Positions 35,063-42,566 of a stretch of 50,219 bases of DNA are shown one piece after another (the first letter of the stretch is position 1; the number at the start of each line of letters is the position of its first letter). This stretch comes from JAVBLD01 sp031553705. GTDB taxonomy: Bacteria; Bacteroidota; Bacteroidia; Bacteroidales; Marinifilaceae. Below the pieces are notes generated by a model, which had not been told where the DNA came from, did no database searches, and worked only from the letters and a program-made list of their open reading frames with translations. The position numbers and the translations under genes were made by a program. The stretch covers positions 1 to 50,219 of the forward strand of contig JAVBLD010000051.1 in assembly GCA_031553705.1 (NCBI GenBank), written 5' to 3'.

Positions 35063-36364
35063 TCAATTGATTGGGTCGATAGAACATATCTTTTTTATCT
35101 CATGTATCGTATGCTCTTTATCTATATGGAGAATATTCCGGTTTTTCATAATCCATTTACCATGTACCATAGCGTGTATGATATTATTACTATTCAGCGC
35201 ATATACAATGGCGGAAAATTCGTCATACACCGGGATCATATTGATACTGTCGGCTTTGATTACAATAAGGTCTGCGCTTTTTCCGGGTTCGAGCGAACCG
35301 GTAATTTTATCCAGTCCAAGCGCTTTGGCTCCGTTAATTGTGACCATACGAACAGCTTCACGGGCAGTTATCGCCTCGGGCTTACGAAGCATCCCTTTCG
35401 AAAGGAGAGCAGCAAAACGCATCTCTTCGACCATATCAAGGATGTTGTTACTGGCTGTGCCGTCGGTGCCTATACTGACGGTGATGCCTTTCTGCATATA
35501 ATGATGGGTATCGGCTATGCCGCTTCCCAATTTTAAGTTGCTTTTCGGGCAATGGGCAATTTTTGTCCCGGTTTCGGCAAAAAGCTGTTTCTCTTTTTCA
35601 TTTAACCATATACAGTGGGCAGCGATGACATTCTTGTCTAATAATCCGATGGAATGTAGGTATTCCGCCGGCGGCTTACCGGTCTGTATTATTCCGTCGG
35701 AAACCTCTTTTTCCGTTTCGGCAATGTGTATTTGTAACAATGTTTCATATTTATCGGCCAACTCCTTTGCTTGTAATAAAGTCTCTTTTGAGCAGGTATA
35801 TGGTGAGTGTGCTACAACGGAGGGATGGATTGTCGGGTGACCTTTCCATTTATCGATCATTCTTCTGCTAAGAGCCAACCCTTCTTTTACCGTACGGAAA
35901 CTCGGAGTCTCGAAATCAATTAACGATTCGTTCATTACCCCTCGCATTCCGGCCTTTTCAGCTTCTTCGGCAATGATATCTTCGAAGAAATACATGTCGT
36001 TGAAACAAACCGTACCGGATTGAATCATCTCAATCAGGGCCAGCCGGGTGGCAATTGTTACATTTTCCGGTGTAACCATCCTGGCCTCGGCAGGGAATAT
36101 ATACTTGTTCAGCCAGACAGATAACGGCAGATCATCGGCATATCCCCGGAGCATTGTCATCGGCAGATGGGTGTGCGTATTAATAAATCCGGGCATTACA
36201 AACATCCCTTCCGCGTCTATCATCTCGGCATTTTCTTCCCGGATTTCTCCCGGACAGATCCGTTTGATTTGTCCGTTTTCAATAAGAATGCTTCCGCCGC
36301 GGATGACATCCATATCGTCGTTTATTGTGAGAATACAGGCATTACGAATGATTTTCCCGGACAT
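35063..36364 (-). CDS. MTA/SAH deaminase-type amidohydrolase
   Basis: A cytoplasmic metal-dependent amidohydrolase of 433 residues resembling MtaD/TrzN-type enzymes that deaminate 5'-methylthioadenosine, S-adenosylhomocysteine or 5'-deoxyadenosine. Metal ligands are His64 and His66 in FINTHTHLPM, a histidine in IAAHCIWL and the aspartate in SIGTDGTASNN. TMLRGYADDLPLSVWL and the AHCPKSNLKLGSGI segment are characteristic of the subfamily. Composite beta-sandwich pieces at both ends (GSILIENGQIKRI; KSADLIVI) complete the fold. Location near polyamine genes is suggestive because MTA is a by-product of some polyamine pathways, but no SAM decarboxylase is seen in this window. The true nucleoside substrate is not determined. 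Confidence 0.85.
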   Translation of the reverse strand: MSGKIIRNACILTINDDMDVIRGGSILIENGQIKRICPGEIREENAEMIDAEGMFVMPGFINTHTHLPMTMLRGYADDLPLSVWLNKYIFPAEARMVTPENVTIATRLALIEMIQSGTVCFNDMYFFEDIIAEEAEKAGMRGVMNESLIDFETPSFRTVKEGLALSRRMIDKWKGHPTIHPSVVAHSPYTCSKETLLQAKELADKYETLLQIHIAETEKEVSDGIIQTGKPPAEYLHSIGLLDKNVIAAHCIWLNEKEKQLFAETGTKIAHCPKSNLKLGSGIADTHHYMQKGITVSIGTDGTASNNILDMVEEMRFAALLSKGMLRKPEAITAREAVRMVTINGAKALGLDKITGSLEPGKSADLIVIKADSINMIPVYDEFSAIVYALNSNNIIHAMVHGKWIMKNRNILHIDKEHTIHEIKKICSIDPIN

Positions 36365-36383
36365 AACATATAATTTAAAATAT

Positions 36384-36414
36384 TTTTCCCGGTTTAATAT
36401 CTAAACCGGGAAAA
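36384..36414 (-). terminator. Terminator of the exopolysaccharide-type operon
   Basis: A perfect 13-pair stem, TTTTCCCGGTTTA against TAAACCGGGAAAA with a five-base loop, lies just past the GT2 stop codon. It separates that operon from the deaminase gene. Confidence 0.8.
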
Positions 36415-36420
36415 GAGGTG

Positions 36421-37734
36421 TTATAATCCTTGATATTCCGCAACTTCCGATGTTTTTCTTGGGTTCCAGGCATCTCTGTAAGAAGAGAAGAAGAAAAACT
36501 CTTTAACATATCCCAATGTACGGACACAACGCAAGAAATAACCGGCGTATATGGACATTAAGAATACGAATGGGAAATAGGCTTTCTCTTCTGATTTTCG
36601 TTCTGTAAGCCAGATAGCAACCCAGAATTTAAGCGTGTTTGTAAACGCAAAAATAATCAGTTTCAGAATAAACAGTTGCAACAGGAACATACTGTTTGTG
36701 AAAATCAGGTTGATCAAAAAAACAAACCACAGAATGTCAAAAACCAGGTTAAATATAATATTATCCATACTGGAGAAAAAGTTCGGAAAACTGAAATTTT
36801 CATCCGGTCTGAATATACTGAAGTGCTTACGCAGCCTGAAGCGTATCAACGACTTCGACCAGCGGAGACGTTGCTTTGCCAACGCTTTCCATGTGGTGGG
36901 TACGTTTGTCAGACAAACCGCCTTTTCTTCAAAATATATTTTGTAACCTGCTTTCCGGATTTTCATGGTGATATCGCCGTCCAGTCCGGGACCGATATCC
37001 CATCCGCCGACCTGTTTCAGTACATCCAGCTCAAAAGCTCCGAAAGCTCCCGAAATGGTCCGGTATATGCCCAAGGTAGAGGTAACGGTTCTTCCCACCA
37101 TGATCGTTTCCATATACTCAATAGACTGTAACGTTGTACACATCGAGTCTTTGGAATTGCGTACTTTGACAGAACCTCCTACAGCCTTGATTTTCGGGTC
37201 TATATAAAAAGGTACCAATATATTCTCAATAGCATTCCTGTCCAGAGAACTATCGGCATCCAAATGGACTACATATTTTCCGCGGCAAGACCGTAAGCCC
37301 AGATTAGCCGCACTTGCTTTTCCTCCTCTGTCCTGTACATGGAGGAATGTTACCGGATATCTTTTCGATAATGTTTCGGCAATGATTTTTGTATCGTCGT
37401 CAGATCCGTCGTCGATAAAAATCAACTCATAGTTTTGCCATGTCTGTTCGGACAAAGAACGGATCAAGTTATAAAGATGCTTCCCTTCATTCTTTCCAGG
37501 ACAGATCACACTTACAAGAGGCATTTCACGGTAAAGCGCTCTGCGTGCCAGTTCAAACTTCCGTGCGTACTTTTTTGCAAAAATTTTACGATAACCAATC
37601 ACCAGCACATCCATTACAAAGTATCTCGGTAATTCGAAATAGAAATAGTACCAAAATACATTTATTAAATGATAAATGGGATATGCACCCAAAAATATCG
37701 CGAGTCCGTCCCAGAAATCGATGATGAATCGCAT
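36421..37734 (-). CDS. Membrane GT2 glycosyltransferase, processive polysaccharide-synthase type
   Basis: A 437-residue inner-membrane family 2 glycosyltransferase. One hydrophobic segment lies at the N terminus (about 10-35), the GT-A domain at about 70-300, and at least three TM segments at 325-415. Catalytic features of processive synthases such as PgaC, Alg8 and NodC are present: Asp108-Asp109 in IDDGSDD, Asp159-Ala-Asp161 for metal-nucleotide sugar, Asp252 as likely catalytic base (GLDGDI, replacing the usual ED), and the QxxRW motif as Gln288 to Trp292. The expected reaction is polymerisation of a nucleotide-activated sugar and movement of the chain across the membrane. The sugar is unknown. 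It is last in the four-gene operon, nine bases after the TackOD1-like gene, and has no PilZ domain. Confidence 0.88.
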   Translation of the reverse strand: MRFIIDFWDGLAIFLGAYPIYHLINVFWYYFYFELPRYFVMDVLVIGYRKIFAKKYARKFELARRALYREMPLVSVICPGKNEGKHLYNLIRSLSEQTWQNYELIFIDDGSDDDTKIIAETLSKRYPVTFLHVQDRGGKASAANLGLRSCRGKYVVHLDADSSLDRNAIENILVPFYIDPKIKAVGGSVKVRNSKDSMCTTLQSIEYMETIMVGRTVTSTLGIYRTISGAFGAFELDVLKQVGGWDIGPGLDGDITMKIRKAGYKIYFEEKAVCLTNVPTTWKALAKQRLRWSKSLIRFRLRKHFSIFRPDENFSFPNFFSSMDNIIFNLVFDILWFVFLINLIFTNSMFLLQLFILKLIIFAFTNTLKFWVAIWLTERKSEEKAYFPFVFLMSIYAGYFLRCVRTLGYVKEFFFFSSYRDAWNPRKTSEVAEYQGL

Positions 37735-37743
37735 GTTATTTAT

Positions 37744-39159
37744 TTAGAAGGTTAACAAGTGCACCAAAATCTCGTCAGATAAAGAGTTAGCACTTATATG
37801 TAACGTTTTCATCTTAAGATCAGCTTTCAGATCCGGAACATCCCGTTGCAAGCTTTGCACAATTTCGTCGCGGAGTTCTGTAAGCATATTATTTACTTCA
37901 TATTCGGTTTTGTTCAGGAAACCTCCTAGAAATACATTGTTTTTAAATGCATAAATTGCAGCCCTGTTTTCGGAATTTGTAAGCAAGTTTGCAATTTTTG
38001 CAGTAACTTCCCGCAAGTTGATATCATCCAAGAACATGGTAGAAACCGTTTGTAGCTGTAGGGAGAAAACAACCAGGCTCTCCTGGGAGTTATTTTGCAA
38101 ACGCAAGATCTCCACATCAATATATGATTTATACAGTTCATAAGTGATGAATCCTGCAAAGGTTTCGGTATCCTCTATTTCAATGTGATCCATACGCCCT
38201 TGTATTGCCACATCCTGTCCCATAGCGGTGATCTTGTAATTGTGGATCGTTTTACTTTTCAATGCTTCCGGCATGTTTTCTTTTACACAGCTGAAGCAAT
38301 ATGCCTTCATAAGCGGTGTTTGGAAGAAGAAGTTACATGTATTGCAATTGTATGCAACCGTCGGCCGGTCATAATCCACTCCGATGTGACGGAGATTCTT
38401 GCTACATTTCGGACATACCAGTTCATTTCCGACGATATACTCCCTTTCCGGTCCTACATACGCACACTCGAAATGGTGTATCATTCCCTCCATATTCAAG
38501 TGGGCTGATCCGCACTTCGGGCATGATTCCCTAAAGTTAAGGTGTGAGCATCCACAATCAGGGCAAACATGGATCTGGTCATGGAATGTTTTTTCAATAT
38601 ACTTTTTCTTCTCCAGAGAGTCCATGACCAACAATAAATCATATATGTAACTATTGTTGTTGTAAGAATACAGGGCAAACATCTGGTTGCTGTAGCCGAT
38701 GAAACTTGAAGGATCCGGTTTCATTTCGATATCCGTACCGCGGGATAAGAAGAAACGCAATATACGCAGACCGATGAGCTCGAAGGTGTCATATTCTTGC
38801 GAATCATCGTCTACCATCTGATTAACCACATTGTTTATCCGTGTGACCTTATCGCTCAGATCGGCTGCATTAAACGATTCATAACGTCCATCTGCCAACC
38901 ACAGATTTTTGACTTTCATTTTGGATGAAGCACTCAGGAAAATCGGTTTAAGATAATGTCTGGTACTCTGGGAACGGCGGAATGTAAATAGGAACATTGC
39001 TGCAATTTCGTCCGGAACGTTCAAATAAATAGCATTTACCGTATCAACCGGGAACTCACTTAAATCAGAGTTTGTCTGAATGTCATCAATAACCATGATT
39101 GCCTGCTCGGCGGTGTTATTAACAATCTCGTATATTGAATTTTTTATAAATATTTTCAT
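37744..39159 (-). CDS. TackOD1-like multi-zinc-ribbon protein
   Basis: A 471-residue soluble protein with no signal peptide, so probably cytoplasmic. The N-terminal part (about 1-185) resembles a receiver-like alpha/beta fold in pattern (IMVIDDIQTNSDL) but this is not certain. The middle (about 195-295) is a dense zinc-ribbon array: CPDC at 199-202, CPKC at 213-216, Cys232 after HHFEC, CPKC at 249-252, CNTC at 272-275 and CFSC at 288-291. The IHHFECAYVGPE and LRHIGVDYDRP segments match what I recall of the Thaumarchaeal output domain 1 (TackOD1) family. The C-terminal part (about 320-471) looks like a degenerate GGDEF-sized domain. It sits between the HlyD-type and GT2 genes and may regulate the synthase. 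Confidence 0.75.
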   Translation of the reverse strand: MKIFIKNSIYEIVNNTAEQAIMVIDDIQTNSDLSEFPVDTVNAIYLNVPDEIAAMFLFTFRRSQSTRHYLKPIFLSASSKMKVKNLWLADGRYESFNAADLSDKVTRINNVVNQMVDDDSQEYDTFELIGLRILRFFLSRGTDIEMKPDPSSFIGYSNQMFALYSYNNNSYIYDLLLVMDSLEKKKYIEKTFHDQIHVCPDCGCSHLNFRESCPKCGSAHLNMEGMIHHFECAYVGPEREYIVGNELVCPKCSKNLRHIGVDYDRPTVAYNCNTCNFFFQTPLMKAYCFSCVKENMPEALKSKTIHNYKITAMGQDVAIQGRMDHIEIEDTETFAGFITYELYKSYIDVEILRLQNNSQESLVVFSLQLQTVSTMFLDDINLREVTAKIANLLTNSENRAAIYAFKNNVFLGGFLNKTEYEVNNMLTELRDEIVQSLQRDVPDLKADLKMKTLHISANSLSDEILVHLLTF

Positions 39160-39205
39160 ACGTGTATAATTTTGTTACCTGATGAGTTAAGTTGTCTACT
39201 ATTCA

Positions 39206-40354
39206 TTAAAACCATGATGCTATTTTACGCATAAACGGGAAACGATGTACGTTTATCTCTACAGGCAGGTTATTAATCTGATTGTTTTTTGTCAGCAATG
39301 ACTTGTCTACAAATTCGAAGCGGGCTAATGCTACCGGTTCTTTATGATCAAGTATTCCCATAAAATTTTCCGGCAGAAAATCTGTTTCCGGCAGATACTG
39401 CTTCATTACCACTTTATACATCTGTGCATCTCCGTAACGTACTTCGAGCGTGTCGTTTATATTCAATAGTTTGGCATATTTGAACGGTACATAGGCTTGT
39501 ACATGTAAATCGCTATGTTCGATATTCTCCGGCAGGATATTTACAACACTCTCTTTTTTATAGCATATCTCATCCGGAATAAGGGATACCGAGTAAACCA
39601 GTCCTGCGTAGCTGGAAATAAAAGGCATCTGGTATTGGTACATACGTCCCCGTACCATTCCTTGCAATCCACTGCCGTTACCGCCGCCTCCGTTTCCTCC
39701 TCTGCCGTTCACGTCAACGGTCGATTGTGAACTTTTGGCTCCGTTTACCTGGTTCAGGTATTGATTTTGCGCATTTATCTCCTGTAAAATGGTTTTTCTT
39801 TCGATTTCCGCATTGGTCAGTTTCGCTTCAAGCTGTTCCAGATCGCGGGGAGTAAATACGCCAAGGAATGTGCCGTTCCGCATTTTTTCGATCTGCTTCC
39901 GGTAATCGACGATCTGCATATTTACTTTTTGCAATTCGATTTGCAAATGCTGGATTCTCAGGCGCACCTGCATAAGCTCTTTTTCCTTCCAATCAGGGTT
40001 ATAATTTATCTGAATGCTTTCCAGATAGTTGTCGAATCCTTGAGTCAAGTAGGGGGTGTAACTAAGCATAAACAACGTATCGCCCTCTTTTACAATGTCG
40101 CCCGGCCGACAAAGAATGTCTGTAATGTAAGCATCTTCCGGCAAAGTAACGTGATAAGGTAAGAATTTCACTTGTCCGTTAATCGATACGATAAACGACC
40201 GATAGAGCAGATAATATGCAAAGAGAAACAAACACACGATGAATAATATCAGATAAATCATACGTTGTCTGTTTATTTTCTTCTTGTACACCTTTCGCAA
40301 ATCATTATTCTCTGCGACAGCTTCATTGGAGCTTGTATATTTAAAACTTTTCAT
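39206..40354 (-). CDS. HlyD-type membrane-fusion/periplasmic adaptor protein
   Basis: A 382-residue adaptor. After about 30 basic cytoplasmic residues a single TM segment (about 32-52, MIYLILFIVCLFLFAYYLLY) anchors it. A half-lipoyl domain follows (ITDILCRPGDIVKEGDTLFML), then a coiled-coil hairpin (about 130-205) and a glycine-rich stretch (about 222-236). The second half-lipoyl/barrel region comes next (ISSYAGLVYSVSLIPDEICYKKESVVNILP), then a beta-barrel with YVPFKYAKLLNINDTLEVRYGDAQ. It would bridge an inner-membrane synthase and an outer-membrane channel. The layout resembles Alg44 without its PilZ domain. It is 46 bases upstream of the TackOD1-like gene and 36 downstream of the outer-membrane protein gene. 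Confidence 0.85.
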   Translation of the reverse strand: MKSFKYTSSNEAVAENNDLRKVYKKKINRQRMIYLILFIVCLFLFAYYLLYRSFIVSINGQVKFLPYHVTLPEDAYITDILCRPGDIVKEGDTLFMLSYTPYLTQGFDNYLESIQINYNPDWKEKELMQVRLRIQHLQIELQKVNMQIVDYRKQIEKMRNGTFLGVFTPRDLEQLEAKLTNAEIERKTILQEINAQNQYLNQVNGAKSSQSTVDVNGRGGNGGGGNGSGLQGMVRGRMYQYQMPFISSYAGLVYSVSLIPDEICYKKESVVNILPENIEHSDLHVQAYVPFKYAKLLNINDTLEVRYGDAQMYKVVMKQYLPETDFLPENFMGILDHKEPVALARFEFVDKSLLTKNNQINNLPVEINVHRFPFMRKIASWF

Positions 40355-40390
40355 ATTGTATATTATTTACTTTAAAGATTATCAGATTGT

Positions 40391-42412
40391 TTATTTATTA
40401 TAAGCTTCAAATGTGTGTATTGAAAACTCTTTTATAATGTGTTCTTTCGAAATATATTCAAAAACCTGATCTAAATTTTCAGTAAAGTCTTCAGGTCGAA
40501 CGGCAATACCAGTATTATACGGGCAACAACTGATATATTCAGTCGACGAAAGCCGTTCCAGCAGGCTCTTGGCATCCGCTTTCCGGTAAAGCATAAAAAT
40601 AAAATAATCGACATAAAGACGATTTTCTTTGTAGAATTCTACCGGATAGAAGTGAGGAACACTTGCCGACAGCTGCTTATCATTTAATTTTGCCCATTTT
40701 TGTGAAAAACGGAAACATCGTGATAAGCCTGCCAAATAGAAGTCTCTTTTTTCTTTAAAGTCACTGAATGTATGGGGTTCTACATCCAAATGTATACCAT
40801 CGAAATCAAATTGTTTTGTCCCGTCCAAATAGAGGGAAAGTTCACCCTCATTTTTAGAGATCAAGTCATTGTTTCCGATCAATGCGTGACATTCGATATT
40901 TTTTTGTTTCAGTAATACGATTAACCGGCTTAGTTTCCTGAAATCAGTATTCTTACTAAACGACAAGTAAACTTTATTCATTGATTTTTTAATCAATGCA
41001 GCGGCTAATTGGTCGGGGACGCTTTCGTTGATTGTTTGCGACCAGATATAAGTTGATTTGGCTGTAGTCACTTGAACTCCGGGTAGCGGCTCATCTATAT
41101 ATTGGATAGATTTACAGAACGAAGCGGGAGAGGCCCCGGAAGCATAAAATGAAGCTTTGGTCAGGTTGATCGCCAGTTGTTCTTTTATCTCGGCAATATG
41201 CACCCAAAGCCGGGTCAGTTCATCAATACCTTCCACTACAAGCATAGCATTGAACGCATACGGATCGTATTCTTTACGCAGGTATTCACGCTCAATCAAG
41301 CGACGGATACGGTTGACCCTGTTTTGATTATCTTTTAACTGAACAACCAGTTCCCGGTTTGTCCGGACAATGTCGGTAAGCGCATTATCCAGGATCACTC
41401 CGGACTGATCCTTTTCGAATGTAAGCAGGTCCGCTTGTCTCAAGCCTATTGCTTTCGAGTGGTCCCTGCCGTTGATCGGAATTCCTACCGATATTCCTGC
41501 TGCTCCTACATCACGGGCTGAGCCGTCATCATAAAAGTTCCGGTAATAGCGAAGATAAGGGGTAACCCGAATATCCTGCACGAAGCTTTTCCCTTCCAGC
41601 TTGCTCATTTCTATCCGGCGTTCGTACGCTTCACGTCCATTGTCATTCTTTTTGGCAATAGCGAAGAATGTGTCGGGAACGATTTCCATAACCGGATAAT
41701 CCACTTCTGCACGATAAGGATCCGGAGCCATAGCTTCCGATGAATAGATGTCAAGTTGAGTCTTCACATGCTGGTAATCGGTAATGACATCGGTATATTT
41801 TTCAAAAGGAATATAATTCAACTTGAATAAATCCGTATATACAGGAACAAGCTGATGTTGCAATTTTTCCCTGATTAACAGGTATTCCCGGATATAATTC
41901 GTAAAAGAGGTATGTATATCACTTATTTTGATGTGATACGTTTCATTCAGTGCATTATCCTCCAGCCCAAGCATTCTAACTTCGCGTTCCAAAGCGAGTT
42001 TCTCCTTCTCTTTTTTCAATGTTAGCAGGCCTGTTTCATGAAGATTCCATGCCAATTCCGCTTGAATCCGCTGCCGGTATGTTACGTCACCAATATCATC
42101 CGTCAATAGACCGGTGTTGTATTGATAATAGGCATTTAATCGTACTCCCCATTTCACAAGGTCTTTACGTTTTAAATCGTATAAATCGGTGTGTGCGGAT
42201 TGCTGTACCGAGTCAAGAGTCCAGTTACTAACCAGGTTAGGCTTTGTCTGTTGCGGGAGTTGGTCAATCTCTAGTAGCTTTACGGCATTATTCAATATCA
42301 GCGCTACTTTACGACTAATTGTGTCCATCCCTTCCATATAGGGATCTTGTCCGAATGCAGAAAACATGAACAAAATGACATTCAATAAAACTATCATTAG
42401 CTTTTTATACAT
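40391..42412 (-). CDS. TolC-like outer-membrane protein fused to a glycosidase-like TIM barrel
   Basis: A 673-residue exported protein (signal peptide about 1-21, FSAFG) joining two parts not usually together. Residues about 30-430 have the long helices and paired beta strands of an outer-membrane efflux protein: YYQYNTGLLTDDIGDVTYRQRIQAELAWNL-like strands, then a helical hairpin, then a second half with GAAGISVGIPINGRD. Residues about 453-673 look like a TIM-barrel glycosidase domain with DGIHLDVEPH at 538-547, where Asp543 and Glu545 are candidate catalytic residues, and SASVPHFYP further on. The barrel would sit in the periplasm and could cut or edit the polymer during export. It is first in the operon, with a -7 element 25-32 bases upstream. 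Confidence 0.75.
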   Translation of the reverse strand: MYKKLMIVLLNVILFMFSAFGQDPYMEGMDTISRKVALILNNAVKLLEIDQLPQQTKPNLVSNWTLDSVQQSAHTDLYDLKRKDLVKWGVRLNAYYQYNTGLLTDDIGDVTYRQRIQAELAWNLHETGLLTLKKEKEKLALEREVRMLGLEDNALNETYHIKISDIHTSFTNYIREYLLIREKLQHQLVPVYTDLFKLNYIPFEKYTDVITDYQHVKTQLDIYSSEAMAPDPYRAEVDYPVMEIVPDTFFAIAKKNDNGREAYERRIEMSKLEGKSFVQDIRVTPYLRYYRNFYDDGSARDVGAAGISVGIPINGRDHSKAIGLRQADLLTFEKDQSGVILDNALTDIVRTNRELVVQLKDNQNRVNRIRRLIEREYLRKEYDPYAFNAMLVVEGIDELTRLWVHIAEIKEQLAINLTKASFYASGASPASFCKSIQYIDEPLPGVQVTTAKSTYIWSQTINESVPDQLAAALIKKSMNKVYLSFSKNTDFRKLSRLIVLLKQKNIECHALIGNNDLISKNEGELSLYLDGTKQFDFDGIHLDVEPHTFSDFKEKRDFYLAGLSRCFRFSQKWAKLNDKQLSASVPHFYPVEFYKENRLYVDYFIFMLYRKADAKSLLERLSSTEYISCCPYNTGIAVRPEDFTENLDQVFEYISKEHIIKEFSIHTFEAYNK

Positions 42413-42436
42413 ACACTCTCAAATAAAAGATTTTTA

Positions 42437-42444
42437 CAAATATA
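42437..42444 (-). promoter_or_regulatory. -7 element of the exopolysaccharide-type operon
   Basis: On the minus strand the sequence reads TATATTTG, an exact match to TAnnTTTG, about 25 bases before the first gene. No other such element is seen in the short gaps inside the operon. Confidence 0.55.
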
Positions 42445-42566
42445 TCAATAATTTTCTGTACGTTATGCTCTTCGCTTAAAAAAATGCACGCTTACACTAT
42501 CTTTTGCACGATATTTATGTTGCAATTACAGTAAAAAGAAAAATGTTTCCTGGTTTACAAAATGTA

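Noticed and set aside
35048..35536. 162-codon plus-strand frame opposite the MTA/SAH deaminase
   Set aside because: The minus-strand frame has the metal-binding motifs. The plus-strand frame is an antisense shadow that crosses the terminator of the deaminase gene.
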